Positions 26,480-35,198 of a DNA stretch of 64,000 nucleotides are shown here, one piece after another; positions within the stretch are counted from its first letter, which is position 1; each line of letters begins with the position of its first letter. A program made the translations under genes and the position numbers. The notes beneath the pieces are model-generated. The model worked only from the letters and a program-made list of their open reading frames with translations. It searched no databases and was not told the DNA's origin. Source of the DNA: Egibacteraceae bacterium (GTDB lineage Bacteria > Actinomycetota > Nitriliruptoria > Euzebyales > Egibacteraceae); contig JAUJNX010000001.1 of the NCBI GenBank assembly GCA_030447925.1, positions 1,022,973-1,086,972 of the forward strand. The letters run 5' to 3'.

Positions 26480-26498
26480 GGGCCCGGAGGCCGGGCTC
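26480..26498. terminator. hairpin terminator between convergent genes
   Basis: GGGCCCGG (26480-26487), loop AGG, CCGGGCTC (26491-26498): an 8-bp stem with one G-T pair, located between the convergent stops at 26459 and 26504. No T tract follows. Confidence 0.5.
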
Positions 26499-26503
26499 GG
26501 GGG

Positions 26504-27085
26504 TCAGGCGGTGCGGGTGGCGACGACCAGGCCGCCCTCCAGGAGGGTGGCGTCGAGGTCGGGGTCCCCGGCGACGCCGCGGCCGAACGCGACCGCGGCG
26601 GCGTCGGCCGGGTCCGGTCCCGTGTCGGCCACGAGCATGCCGCCGGGGCGCAGCAGCCGGCGCGCGTGCTCCAGGTGGCCTGGCAGGTCGGCGGCCGGCG
26701 AGGCGAGGACGACCACGTCGTAGTTGGCGTCGCGCAGCCGGGGCAGGATCTCGCGCGGGTCGCCGTGGACGGCGCGCACGCGCTGGCCCGCTCCGGCCGC
26801 GGCGTAGGCCTGCTGGGCCAGGGCGTGGCGGTCGCCGTCCGCCTCGATGGTGGTGAGCGTGCCCCGGGGGTCCATGCCCTCCAGCAGCCACAGGCCCCGG
26901 TAGCCGCCGTCGCAGCCGACCTCCACGACGGTGCGCGCGCCGGCGGTGCGGGCCAGCAGGCGCAGCAGGGCGCCGGTCCCCGCGGGGACGGGGGGCACGC
27001 CGGCGGCCTCCGCCCGCTCCCGGGCGGCGCGCAGGCCCGGCGTCTCCGGCCGGAGCGCGGTCAGCAGGTCGTGGGTACCGTCCAT
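26504..27085 (-). CDS. O-methyltransferase-like protein of the sigE locus
   Basis: 193-residue class I SAM-dependent methyltransferase. SAM motif I is VVEVGCDGGYRGLWLLEGM near residue 55, the acidic strand-2 end is TTIEADGDRH, and DVVVLASPAAD is the motif-II region. It resembles the catechol-type O-methyltransferases found next to sigE in mycobacteria (Rv1220c position). The substrate is unknown. ATG at 27085 is chosen over the slightly upstream in-frame start at 27106. Divergent from sigE with 101 bp between starts. Confidence 0.82.
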   Translation of the reverse strand: MDGTHDLLTALRPETPGLRAARERAEAAGVPPVPAGTGALLRLLARTAGARTVVEVGCDGGYRGLWLLEGMDPRGTLTTIEADGDRHALAQQAYAAAGAGQRVRAVHGDPREILPRLRDANYDVVVLASPAADLPGHLEHARRLLRPGGMLVADTGPDPADAAAVAFGRGVAGDPDLDATLLEGGLVVATRTA

Positions 27086-27186
27086 GTGGACAGTGCACCA
27101 CACCACCCGGGCCGGGCCGGGGAGGCGGAACCCGTGACGCCGCGCGATCGTTGCGCAGGGACCGAACGACTAGACTGCAGGGTCCC

Positions 27187-27771
27187 ATGTCCGCGCCAGA
27201 GGAGTCCCGGCCCGACCCCCGCCCCTCGTTCGACGAGGTCGCGGAGGAGTACGGCAGCACGGTCTACACCTTCGCGTACCGCCTGACCGGCGACGCGGAC
27301 GAGGCCGCGGACCTGTCCCAGGACGTGTTCGTGCGGGTCTACCGCAACCTGCACCGGTACCAGCCGGGCACCTTCGACGGCTGGCTGTACCGCATCACGC
27401 GAAACCTGTTCCTTGACTCGGTCCGCCGGCGGCGGCGCCTGCGCACCGAACCGCTGCCGGAGCAGGAGTGGCGGGTCCCCGCCTCGGACGAGCCCGGCCC
27501 GGCCGACGTCGTGGAGCGCCGCACGCTGGAGGCCCGGCTCGAGCAGGGGCTGGCCCGCCTGCCGCGCGACTTCCGGCTCGCCGTGGTCATGTGCGACGTG
27601 CAGGGCATGACCTACGACGAGATCGCCGAGGCGACCGGCTGGCCAATCGGGACGGTGCGCAGCCGCATCCACCGCGGCCGCAAGCAGCTGCGCGAGCACC
27701 TGACCTCGACGCCCGAGCCGGACGCCGACGCGCCCCGCATCCGCCCCCGCTCCCTCCAGCCACCCGGCTGA
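27187..27771 (+). CDS. sigE: ECF sigma factor, SigE-like
   Basis: 194-residue extracytoplasmic-function sigma factor. Region 2 (about 15-85) includes YRLTGDADEAADLSQDVFVR and RYQPGTFDGWLYRITRN; region 4 (about 120-170) includes LPRDFRLAVVMCDVQGMTYD and the helix-turn-helix GWPIGTVRSRIHRGRKQLRE. ATG at 27187. Downstream zinc-type anti-sigma, RseB-like and HtrA genes mark it as the envelope-stress sigma factor. Identity with mycobacterial SigE is inferred from this gene order. Confidence 0.9.
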   Translation: MSAPEESRPDPRPSFDEVAEEYGSTVYTFAYRLTGDADEAADLSQDVFVRVYRNLHRYQPGTFDGWLYRITRNLFLDSVRRRRRLRTEPLPEQEWRVPASDEPGPADVVERRTLEARLEQGLARLPRDFRLAVVMCDVQGMTYDEIAEATGWPIGTVRSRIHRGRKQLREHLTSTPEPDADAPRIRPRSLQPPG

Positions 27772-27781
27772 TCCCCCCGCC

Positions 27782-28318
27782 ATGAGCCGCCCGGCCCCCG
27801 CATGCGACCGCACCGAACCGCTCCTGTCCGCGTGGCTGGACGGCCAGCTCTCGGCGACCGAGCAGGTCGCCGTCGCCCGCCACCTGTCGGGCTGCCCGCG
27901 CTGCTGGGCCGAGGCCGACGACCTGCGGCGCATCCGCACGATCATCCGGGGCGTCCCGCCGCGCAGGGCACCCGCGGACGTCCGCAGCGCGCTCGCGGGC
28001 CCCGTCGCGCTCGCCCCGGCCGGGGGCCGGCGGCCCGGCCAGGTCGCCGCCGGCGCCGCGGGTGCGGCGGTGGCCGCGGCGGCCCTGCTCGGCAGCGTCG
28101 CGCTGGCCCTGGGCGGCGAGCCGGCGCCCGCCCCGGCGGAGGTCCCGCTGGACGTCTGGGTCGTCGAGCACGTGGGCCGCGCGCGAGCGCCCCGGCACCG
28201 GCCCGCTGTCCCTGCAGGTCGGCCGGTGACCGCCGCCGCGGCGCCGGCGCCGTGCCCGGCCCCTCCCCGCCACGGGCGGGTCCCCGGCGGGGTGCCGCCG
28301 TCCGGGGTCGCGGGGTGA
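27782..28318 (+). CDS. rseA: zinc-dependent anti-sigma factor (RseA-like)
   Basis: 178 residues. The ZAS motif H-X3-C-X2-C (HLSGCPRC) lies near residues 34-41, and a single membrane helix (VAAGAAGAAVAAAALLGSVALAL) spans about 83-105. It should hold SigE at the membrane. The gene is 10 bp after sigE and overlaps the next start (GTGA). The last ~40 residues (from about nucleotide 28185) are Pro/Arg-rich; an alternative frame there gives a short tail ending at 28229, so a local indel is possible and the true C-terminus is uncertain. Confidence 0.85.
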   Translation: MSRPAPACDRTEPLLSAWLDGQLSATEQVAVARHLSGCPRCWAEADDLRRIRTIIRGVPPRRAPADVRSALAGPVALAPAGGRRPGQVAAGAAGAAVAAAALLGSVALALGGEPAPAPAEVPLDVWVVEHVGRARAPRHRPAVPAGRPVTAAAAPAPCPAPPRHGRVPGGVPPSGVAG

Positions 28319-29303
28319 CGTCGCGGGCCTCGTCCCCGGTCGCGCTGCGGACCGGGGTGCTGCTGTCCGCCGCCCTCGCCCTGGCCCTGACCCCGTGCTG
28401 GGCCCCCGCCGAGGCCTCGCCCCGGACCTTGCTGGACCGCGCGGTCGAGCGCGCGCGCGAGGTCCCCCACCGCGGCGAGGTCCTCGCGGTCACCTGGGAC
28501 GGCGAGCAGGCGCGCGTCACCGAGTCCCCGTCGTCGCCGGCGCCGGCGCCCTGGTCCCCGGCGCCCCCGGACCCGCGCGGCCCGTCGCCGACCTGGAGGA
28601 CAAGTACCGCGTCCGCCAGGTCGGCGAGGGCATGGTGCTGGACCGTCCGACCGTGGGGTTGGAGGTGGTCCGCCGCGACGACGGCCGCCTCCGCGAGCGC
28701 TTCGAGGTCGACCGCGTCACCGGGCTGGTCCTGCGCCGCGAGAGCTACGACGGCGACCTGCGGCTGCGCCTGGCCACCTACTCGCGGCTGGACCTGCGGC
28801 CCGCCCCGGCGGCCTCCCCGCGCGACGCGGCGCCGGCCGCGGCGTGGCGCGGCGGCGACGCGACCCCGGTCCGGGCGCCCCACCTGGACGCCCTGCGCGA
28901 GGGCGGGTGGGTGGTCCCCGCCGCGCTGCCCGACGGCTACCGGCCGGCCGGGGTGTACGCGGTCGCGTCCGCGGACGGCCAGCACCTCCAGCAGATCTTC
29001 GACGACGGCCTCTACAGCGTGTCGCTGTTCCAGCAGCGCGGGCGCGCCGACTGGGCGGCGCTGACCGAGGGCGCCCGGCCGGTGCACGGCCTGGGCGACC
29101 GGGCCGCCGAGTGGCCCGGCGCCGTCCCCCGCCAGATCGTCTGGGAGGCGGGCGGGACCGTCCTCAGCCTGGTGGGCGACGCCCCGCCCGCGGAGCTGCG
29201 CGCGCTGGCCGCCGCGGTCCCCGCGCCGGCCGCGCCGGGGCTGCTGGCCCGCCTGCGCACGGGGCTGGAGCGCATGTGGTCGGGGCTGAGCCCGTGGCAC
29301 TGA
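28315..29303 (+). CDS. MucB/RseB-like sigma-E regulator, apparent frameshift
   Basis: Exported sensor-type regulator. A signal peptide (LLSAALALALTPCWAPAEA) opens the frame from GTG at 28315; residues after it (LLDRAVERAREVPHRGEV) begin an LolA/MucB-like N-domain. The frame then changes near 28524, continuing as PVVAGAGALVPGAP, DKYRVRQVGEGMVLDRP and RVTGLVLRRESYDGDLR, and ending in the RseB C-domain (PDGYRPAGVYAV...LYSVSLFQQRG). RseB-type proteins bind the anti-sigma factor and protect it from proteolysis. A one-base indel at a GTCCCCGTCGTCG stretch explains the break. Mycobacterial sigE loci lack this gene. Confidence 0.78.
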
Positions 29304-29329
29304 GCGGGGAGACGGGGCACCCTGCGGGC

Positions 29330-30178
29330 ATGGCTGCCGACGGCCGCTGGCCGACCGCGTACCCCCGGATCCCCGGGCCGCCGCCCGCGCCGCCCGCGCC
29401 GCGGGGGGCGGGGGCCCGCGTCGCCGCGCTGGTGCTGGCGGCCGCGACCCTCGGCGGCCTGGCCGGGGGCGCCCTCGCGCTGGCCGTGGCCGGACCCCGG
29501 CCGGTCCCGATCGTGGTCGCGCCCGCACTGGCGCCCGTCGCCGGGGCCGACCGGTCCGACCGGGTCGTCGCCGTCGCCGCCGCGGTGCGCCCCAGCGTCG
29601 TCCACGTCGACGTGGGCGGGCCGGGGCGCGGCGGGACCGGCAACGGATCCGGCGTGGTCTACCGCTCCGACGGCTACATCATCACCAACCGCCACGTGGT
29701 CGAGGGCGCGGGCCGGGTGTCGGTCGGGTTCGCCGACGGTGCGCAGGCCCGGGCCGAGGTCGTCGGCACCGACGACGTCCACGACCTCGCCGTGCTGAAG
29801 GTCGACCGCGAGGGGCTGCCGGTCCTGCCGCTGGCGGAGGCGGCCCCGCAGGTCGGCCAGACCGCGGTCGCCGTCGGCAGCCCGTTCGGCCTCGACGGGT
29901 CGGTGACCTCCGGGATCGTCAGCGGCGTCGACCGGCGGGTCGCCTTCCGCCGGGCCGACGGGACCGACCTCCAGCTCGTCGACGTCGTCCAGACCGACGC
30001 CGCGATCAACCCGGGCAACTCCGGCGGGCCGCTGGTCAGCGCCGACGGGCGGCTGATCGGCATCACCTCCGCGGTGCTGTCGACCGGCTCGGGGGCGGTG
30101 GGGGTGGGCTTCGCGATCCCGGCGGCCGCCGCCGCGGAGGCCGCGGAGCGCCTGATCGCGGGGACGACCGGTCCGTGA
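29330..30178 (+). CDS. htrA: HtrA/DegP-like trypsin-type serine protease, membrane anchored, no PDZ
   Basis: 282 residues. An N-terminal membrane helix (about 30-55) follows a Pro-rich cytoplasmic start, then a trypsin-like domain outside the membrane. The catalytic triad is His in TNRHVVEG, Asp in DDVHDLAVLKV and Ser in GNSGGPL. The protein stops soon after the protease domain, so the PDZ domain of typical HtrA is absent. Position after sigE-rseA-rseB indicates periplasmic-side stress proteolysis or anti-sigma cleavage. ATG at 29330, 26 bp after the previous stop. Confidence 0.9.
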   Translation: MAADGRWPTAYPRIPGPPPAPPAPRGAGARVAALVLAAATLGGLAGGALALAVAGPRPVPIVVAPALAPVAGADRSDRVVAVAAAVRPSVVHVDVGGPGRGGTGNGSGVVYRSDGYIITNRHVVEGAGRVSVGFADGAQARAEVVGTDDVHDLAVLKVDREGLPVLPLAEAAPQVGQTAVAVGSPFGLDGSVTSGIVSGVDRRVAFRRADGTDLQLVDVVQTDAAINPGNSGGPLVSADGRLIGITSAVLSTGSGAVGVGFAIPAAAAAEAAERLIAGTTGP

Positions 30179-30251
30179 CGCCCGTGGCTGCGAACCCGGG
30201 GGGTAGGCTCGTGGTCCCGTCGGTCCGTCAGGAGGATGACCCCGTACTCGT

Positions 30252-30313
30252 GAGCCGGCCGGCGCTTGAGGTGCACACCGCGAGCCGCCCGGCGCTTGAG
30301 GTGCACATCTAGG
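30252..30313. repeat. 30-bp direct repeat ahead of tatB
   Basis: Two near-identical 28-bp copies, starting GAGCCGGCCGG at 30252 and GAGCCGCCCGG at 30282, exactly 30 bp apart and both containing CGGCGCTTGAGGTGCACA. The end of the second copy runs into AGGAGG, the tatB ribosome-binding site (30311-30316). A 21/25-matching relative occurs at 49262-49286. Confidence 0.8.
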
Positions 30314-30321
30314 AGGTTGGC

Positions 30322-30660
30322 GTGAACGCCCCCGGGTTCTGGGAGATCATCGTCCTGGCGATCTTCGCCCTGTTCATCTTCGGCCCCGAGCAGCTCCCGA
30401 AGGTGGCCCGCCAGGTCGGCACGATGGTCGGCCAGTTCCGGCGGGAGGCGTCCGGCACGCTGGACGAGCTGCGCCGGGCCGCGGAGCTCGACGACCTCAA
30501 GGAGGTCGCCGACGAGTTCCGGTCGACCGCGACGGACCTGCAGCGGTCGTCGGACCTGACCGGCCCGCTGACGTCGGGCAGCCGGCCCGCGGGTGCCAGG
30601 GCGGTCCCGCCGACCGTGCGGGCGGAGGGGCCCCCGCCCTTCGACCCCGAGGCGACCTGA
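30322..30660 (+). CDS. tatB: Sec-independent translocase subunit TatB
   Basis: 112 residues. The N-terminal helix FWEIIVLAIFALFIFGPEQLP carries the FGPEQLP hinge typical of TatA/B, followed by an amphipathic helix (KVARQVGTMVGQFRREASG) and a long Pro-rich tail. The Glu in the membrane helix (position 8) and location in the sigE locus favour TatB over TatA. GTG start at 30322 with AGGAGG 5 bp before it. Confidence 0.85.
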   Translation: MNAPGFWEIIVLAIFALFIFGPEQLPKVARQVGTMVGQFRREASGTLDELRRAAELDDLKEVADEFRSTATDLQRSSDLTGPLTSGSRPAGARAVPPTVRAEGPPPFDPEAT

Positions 30661-30668
30661 GCCCTGGC

Positions 30669-31367
30669 GTGGGGGTGTCGAGGGAGGCCCGGCGGGGCCT
30701 GGGGCGCGTGGTCGCGGGCAGCCTGCTGCTGGGCGGGACCTGGCTCGCGCTGCAGCGGCCCGCGCTCCAGCGCCTCGACGTCCGCGCGGGCGACGTGGTG
30801 CGCCGGGCGGGGTCGCTGACCGCCGACCGCCTGGTGGCGGGGACCACCGACCTGGGGTCGGTCCACGGGGTCATGGGGGCCGCGGCCGTGCTGGCCCTCG
30901 CCGGACGGCGGGAGGCCGCGGCCGACGTGCTGGGGGTCGGGACCGCTGCGTGGTTCCTGGCCCAGACCAACAAGCGCTTCGTCGGGCGCCAGCGCCCGTA
31001 CGAGGCCGAGGGCGTGCGCCGCCTGATCCGCCCGCCGACCGGGTCGTCGTTCCCGTCGGGCCACGCGGCGGTCGGCATGGCCATGATGGCGCGGTCGGGG
31101 GAGCGGGCCCGCAGCGGCTGGGGCGAGGCCCTGCTGACCGGGCTGGGCGCCTACGTGGGCCTGAGCCGGGTGTACGTGGGCGTGCACTACCCCAGCGACG
31201 TGCTCGGCGGCGCCGGTCTGGGCCTGGTCATCGCGGGCCTGTGGCGCGGCCCGCTCGCGGCCGCCGGGCGCGCGCTGTTCGGGGCCGCCGCCGGCGGCCT
31301 GGCGCGCGCGGTCCCGACCCTGGCGCGCGCGGCCGCGCGCGCCGTCCTCGCCGTCCTGCGGGCCTGA
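30669..31367 (+). CDS. PAP2-family membrane phosphatase
   Basis: 232 residues. All three PAP2 motifs are present: KRFVGRQRP, PSGH (in SSFPSGHAAVGMA), and SRVYVGVHYPSD. Several hydrophobic helices flank them. Such enzymes remove phosphate from lipid phosphates or undecaprenyl pyrophosphate. GTG at 30669 is 8 bp after the tatB stop. The C-terminal Ala-rich helices overlap an antisense open frame that is probably not coding. Confidence 0.9.
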   Translation: MGVSREARRGLGRVVAGSLLLGGTWLALQRPALQRLDVRAGDVVRRAGSLTADRLVAGTTDLGSVHGVMGAAAVLALAGRREAAADVLGVGTAAWFLAQTNKRFVGRQRPYEAEGVRRLIRPPTGSSFPSGHAAVGMAMMARSGERARSGWGEALLTGLGAYVGLSRVYVGVHYPSDVLGGAGLGLVIAGLWRGPLAAAGRALFGAAAGGLARAVPTLARAAARAVLAVLRA

Positions 31368-32122
31368 TCAGGCGCCCCGGTCGGCGGCCAGCGGGGTGCG
31401 GCGCGCCCGCCGCCCGCCAGCAGCGCCGCGGCGCCCGCGGCCAGCGCGAGGGCCGCGGCGGCGCCGAACAGCACCGCCACCCACGGGAAGCGCGGGCGCA
31501 CCCCTTCCGCCGCGATCGCCACCTGCGCGCCCGGCGCGACCTCCCACACCAGGTCCTCCCCGTCGACACGGGTGGCGTTGGCCGACAGCACGCGCTCCGG
31601 GTCGGGCAGCCGCACGCGCACCGTGTAGTCGAAGGAATCGGCCAGCAGCGCTGTCGCCGACTCCGGCGTCAACCCCAGGTCGGCGACGGCCGGGCCCGGC
31701 ACCAGGCCCGCGGCGCCCTCCACCCGCACGGTCTCCTCCGCGACCACGACCGCGAGCGGCTCCAGCAGGCGCCCCTCCGGCGCGGCGACGGCGTCGGCCA
31801 GCTCACCCGACAGCCGCCGCAGGGCCGCGGGGTCGTCGAAGGCGACGGCGGCCTTGACTGTCCGGGACCCGTCGGGCGCCGCGCTCTCGGCGACCTCCCA
31901 GGCCGGGTCCTCCAGCGCCCGCACCGACCCCGCGAAGTCCGCGAGGGTCGCCCCCGCCGCGGCGGCCTGCGCCAGCGCCGCCGCGTCGGCGCCCACGGTG
32001 ACCCCGAGCCGCCCGGACCCGTCGCGGCCGACGTCGACCGCCACGTCCAGCCCGACCTCGCAACCGGCCGCAGCGACCGCCAGGGCGGCGAGCACCACGG
32101 CGTGCATCAAGGTCCGTCGCAT
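31368..32122 (-). CDS. LppM-like lipoprotein with C-terminal membrane helix, 3' end uncertain
   Basis: About 250 residues. The signal peptide ends in a lipobox (AVAAAGC), and the ectodomain starts EVGLDVAVDVGRDGSGRLG, the repetitive beta pattern of LppM/DUF3153 proteins. A hydrophobic helix (VAVLFGAAAALALAAGAAALL) lies near the end. The raw frame runs on to 31187, antisense across the PAP2 gene; a one-base shift near 31410 instead gives a natural basic tail and a TGA at 31368, right beside the PAP2 stop. I prefer the shorter, frameshift-corrected gene. Confidence 0.7.
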
Positions 32123-32140
32123 AGTGACGAAGCTAACCCC

Positions 32141-34043
32141 ATGTCCGTCGACACCCGCCCCGATCGACCGGCCGAGGCCGGGATGGTGCGGCGCCGCCTG
32201 GGTGATCTGCTGCTGTCCGACGGGCTGCTCGACGAGGCGCAGCTGGAGCACGCCCTCAGCAACCGCATGGTCATCGAGGGCCGCCGCGAGCGGCTCGGCC
32301 AGACGGTGGTCCGCCTGGGCATGGTCTCGGAGCTGATGGTCGGCCGCGCCCTGGCCCGCCAGCTGGGGCTGCCCTTCGCGGAGGAGGCCGACCTCGTCGT
32401 CGACGACGCGACCGCGGCCCTGCTGTCGCCCGCGATCGCCGAGCGCCACCGCATCCTGCCGCTGCGCCGCGACGGCGACACCCTCGTGGTCGCGTGCTCG
32501 GACCCCACCGACATCCTCGCCCTCGACGACGTCCGGCTGTCGTCGCGCAGCCGCCGCGTCCGCCCGGTCGTGTCGACCCCCACGCTGCTGACCGCCGCGA
32601 TCCGCCGGGTCTACGGCTTCGAGGGTCGCGCGACGGAGCTGCTCGACGCCATCAGCGCGGACGAGGAGCTGGCCGACGACGACGCCGCCCAGCCCGACGA
32701 CGGCCCCGTCGTCCGCCTGGCCGAGGGCATCCTCGCCGAGGCGGTCAAGACCGGCGCCTCCGACGTCCACATCGAGCCCGGCCCGGCGGAGACCGTCGTG
32801 CGCTACCGCACCGACGGCGTCCTGCACCAGGTCATGACCGTCCCTCGCGGCAAGGCCGGCGCCCTGCTCAGCCGCCTGGAAGCTGATGTCGGGCATGGAC
32901 ATCGCCGAGCGCCGCCGCCCCCAGGACGGCCGTGCGGCCTTCCGCGGCGAGGGCCAGAAGGTCGACCTGCGCGTGTCGAGCCTGCCGTCGCTGCACGGCG
33001 AGGTCATCGTCATCCGCCTGCTGCGCAAGGGCGGCGAGCGCCTGTCGCTGGCCCAGATCGGCTTCACCGAGCGCGACCTCGCCGCCGTCCTGGACGCGGT
33101 CGAGCGCCCCCAGGGCCTGATCCTCATCACCGGCCCGACCGGGTCGGGCAAGACCTCGACCCTGTACAGCTTCCTCGAGCACCTCGCCGACGAGGAGCAC
33201 AACATCATCACCCTCGAGGACCCGGTCGAGTACGAGCTCGGCGGGATCAACCAGACCCAGATCAACGAGCGCATCGGGTTCACGTTCGCCAAGGCGCTGC
33301 GCACCGTCCTGCGCCAGGACCCCGACATCGTCATGGTCGGTGAGATCCGCGACCCCGAGACCGCCGAGCTCGCCCTCCAGGCGTCGCTGACCGGCCACCT
33401 CGTCTACTCCACGCTGCACACCAACAACGCGCCGAGCGCCATGATCCGCCTGCGCGACCTGGACGTCCCCAGCTACCTGGTGTCCAGCTCGCTGACCCTG
33501 GTGATGGCCCAGCGCCTGGCGCGGCGCGTCTGCGCCGCCTGCGCGGAGCCCACCCGCCCCGACGACCGCCTGCTCGCCCAGCTGCACCTGACCGCCCGCG
33601 ACCTGGAGGGCGCCACGCCGATGGCCGGGCGGGGCTGCAGCGCGTGCATGGACTCCGGCTACCGCGGGCGCCACGGGGTGTTCGAGGTGCTGCGCATCGA
33701 CGCCGCCGTGCGCGAACTGATCGCCGCCAACGGGTCGGAGTCCAGCATCCGCCGGGCCGGGCGCATGGCGGGGATGCGCACCCTGCGCGAGGACGGCATC
33801 CGCCTGGCCCTGGCCGGGGTCACGACCCTGGACGAGGTCCTGCGGGTCACGCCCGCCGACATGGCCGAGGAGGGCGTCTGCCCGGTGTGCGCGCAGGAGG
33901 TCGACCCCGAGTTCACCACCTGCCCGTGGTGCGCCACGACCCTGCGGCCCGACGCCTGCGCCAACTGCGAGCACGCGCTGCAGACGGGCTGGAGCGTGTG
34001 CCCCCAGTGCGCCACCCCCGTCCCCGGGGCGCCCGTGGCCTGA
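32141..34043 (+). CDS. GspE/PilB-type secretion or pilus ATPase with MshEN and zinc-ribbon domains, apparent frameshift
   Basis: About 633 residues after correction. The N-terminus (10-120) is an MshEN domain: RLGDLLLSDGLLDEAQLEHA and LGQTVVRLGMVSELM match the family's c-di-GMP-binding repeats. The ATPase has Walker A GPTGSGKTST, Asp boxes (LEDPVEYEL), Walker B DPDIVMVGEIRDPETA and a His box (STLHTNN), then the GspE Cys motif. Unusually, the last ~50 residues form two Cys4 zinc ribbons (CPVC...CPWC and CANC...CPQC). The frame breaks near 32880, where an extra base in CTGGAAGCTG separates the halves. No pilin, GspF or PilT gene is nearby. Confidence 0.88.
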
Positions 34044-34058
34044 CGGTACCCTGTGCGG

Positions 34059-35177
34059 GTGATCACCGAAGAGCAGGTCCTGGCCGCGCTGTCCAAGGTG
34101 AACGACCCCGAGATCGGGCGGCCCATCACCGAACTGGACATGGTCCGCGGCGTCCGCATCGACGGCCTCGACGTCGCGCTCGACATCGTCCTGACCGTCC
34201 CCGGCTGCCCGCTCAAGGACAAGATCACCAACGACGTGACCGCGGCCGTGACCGCGATCGGCGCGGGGCGGGTCGACATCCGCTTCGGGTCGATGACCGA
34301 GCAGGAGCGCACCGCCCTGGCCGAGCGCGTCCGCGGCGGCCCGCAGAAGGCGCCGGGCGGCCAGGTCGTCATCCCCTTCGCCCAGATGGACAGCGACACC
34401 AAGGTGATCGCGATCGCCTCGGGCAAGGGCGGGGTCGGCAAGTCCTCGATCACCACCAACCTGGCCGTCGCGCTCGCTGCGGACGGCCACCGGGTCGGCG
34501 TGCTGGACGCCGACATCTGGGGCTACTCCATCCCGCGGATGATGGGCGTGCAGGGCCGGCCGGTGGCGTTCAACGGCATGGTCATGCCGCTCCAGGGCCA
34601 CGGCGTCAAGGTCATCTCCATCGGGTTCTTCATCGACGCTGAGCGGCCGGTGATCTGGCGCGGGCCGATGCTGCACCGCGCCCTGCAGCAGTTCCTCGCC
34701 GACGTCCACTGGGGCGAGCTGGACTTCCTGCTCTGCGACCTGCCGCCCGGGACGGGCGACATCGCGATCTCGCTCGCGCAGATGCTGCCCAACGCGGACA
34801 TGCTCGTGGTCACCACGCCGCAGCAGGCGGCCCAGCGGGTCGCGCTGCGCGCCGGCCAGACCACGGCGCAGACCGGCATGAAGGTCACGGGCGTCATCGA
34901 GAACATGGCCACCTTCGTCGCGCCGGACACCGGGCGGGAGTACCGCATCTTCGGCGAGGGCGGCGGCCAGCTCCTGGCCGCGGAGCTGGACACCGCGCTG
35001 CTGGGGTCGATCCCGATCGACCCGCGCCTGCGCGAGCAGTCCGACGCCGGCGTCCCCCTGGTCCTGGCCCACCCCGACGCGCCGGCCAGCGTGCGGATCG
35101 TGGAGATGGCCCGCCACATCGCCGCCTCCAAGCCCAAGCGCACCCTGGTGGGCAAGCCCCTCCCGCTGCGCTTCTAG
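34059..35177 (+). CDS. mrp: Mrp/NBP35-type iron-sulfur cluster carrier ATPase
   Basis: 372 residues. The N-terminal MIP18/DUF59 domain (about 1-95) has NDPEIGRPITELDMV; the ATPase domain has the deviant Walker A GKGGVGKSS near 125, VLDADIWGYSIPRMMG, and DLPPGTGD. It is thought to deliver Fe-S clusters. GTG at 34059 (V-I-T-E-E-Q) is preferred by homology; GTG at 34053 is equally possible. It starts just after the ATPase gene and is the far end of the sigE-type locus. Confidence 0.92.
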   Translation: MITEEQVLAALSKVNDPEIGRPITELDMVRGVRIDGLDVALDIVLTVPGCPLKDKITNDVTAAVTAIGAGRVDIRFGSMTEQERTALAERVRGGPQKAPGGQVVIPFAQMDSDTKVIAIASGKGGVGKSSITTNLAVALAADGHRVGVLDADIWGYSIPRMMGVQGRPVAFNGMVMPLQGHGVKVISIGFFIDAERPVIWRGPMLHRALQQFLADVHWGELDFLLCDLPPGTGDIAISLAQMLPNADMLVVTTPQQAAQRVALRAGQTTAQTGMKVTGVIENMATFVAPDTGREYRIFGEGGGQLLAAELDTALLGSIPIDPRLREQSDAGVPLVLAHPDAPASVRIVEMARHIAASKPKRTLVGKPLPLRF

Positions 35178-35198
35178 CGCCGGCGCAGGCGGCGGGGG

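Noticed and set aside
28185..28318. An alternative anti-sigma C-terminus ending at 28229
   Set aside because: Possible after an indel, but the longer frame ends in a GTGA overlap with the next gene, which favours keeping it.
31187..31367. Extension of the LppM-like gene antisense over the PAP2 gene
   Set aside because: The PAP2 frame has all three motifs there; a one-base correction gives a natural stop at 31368.
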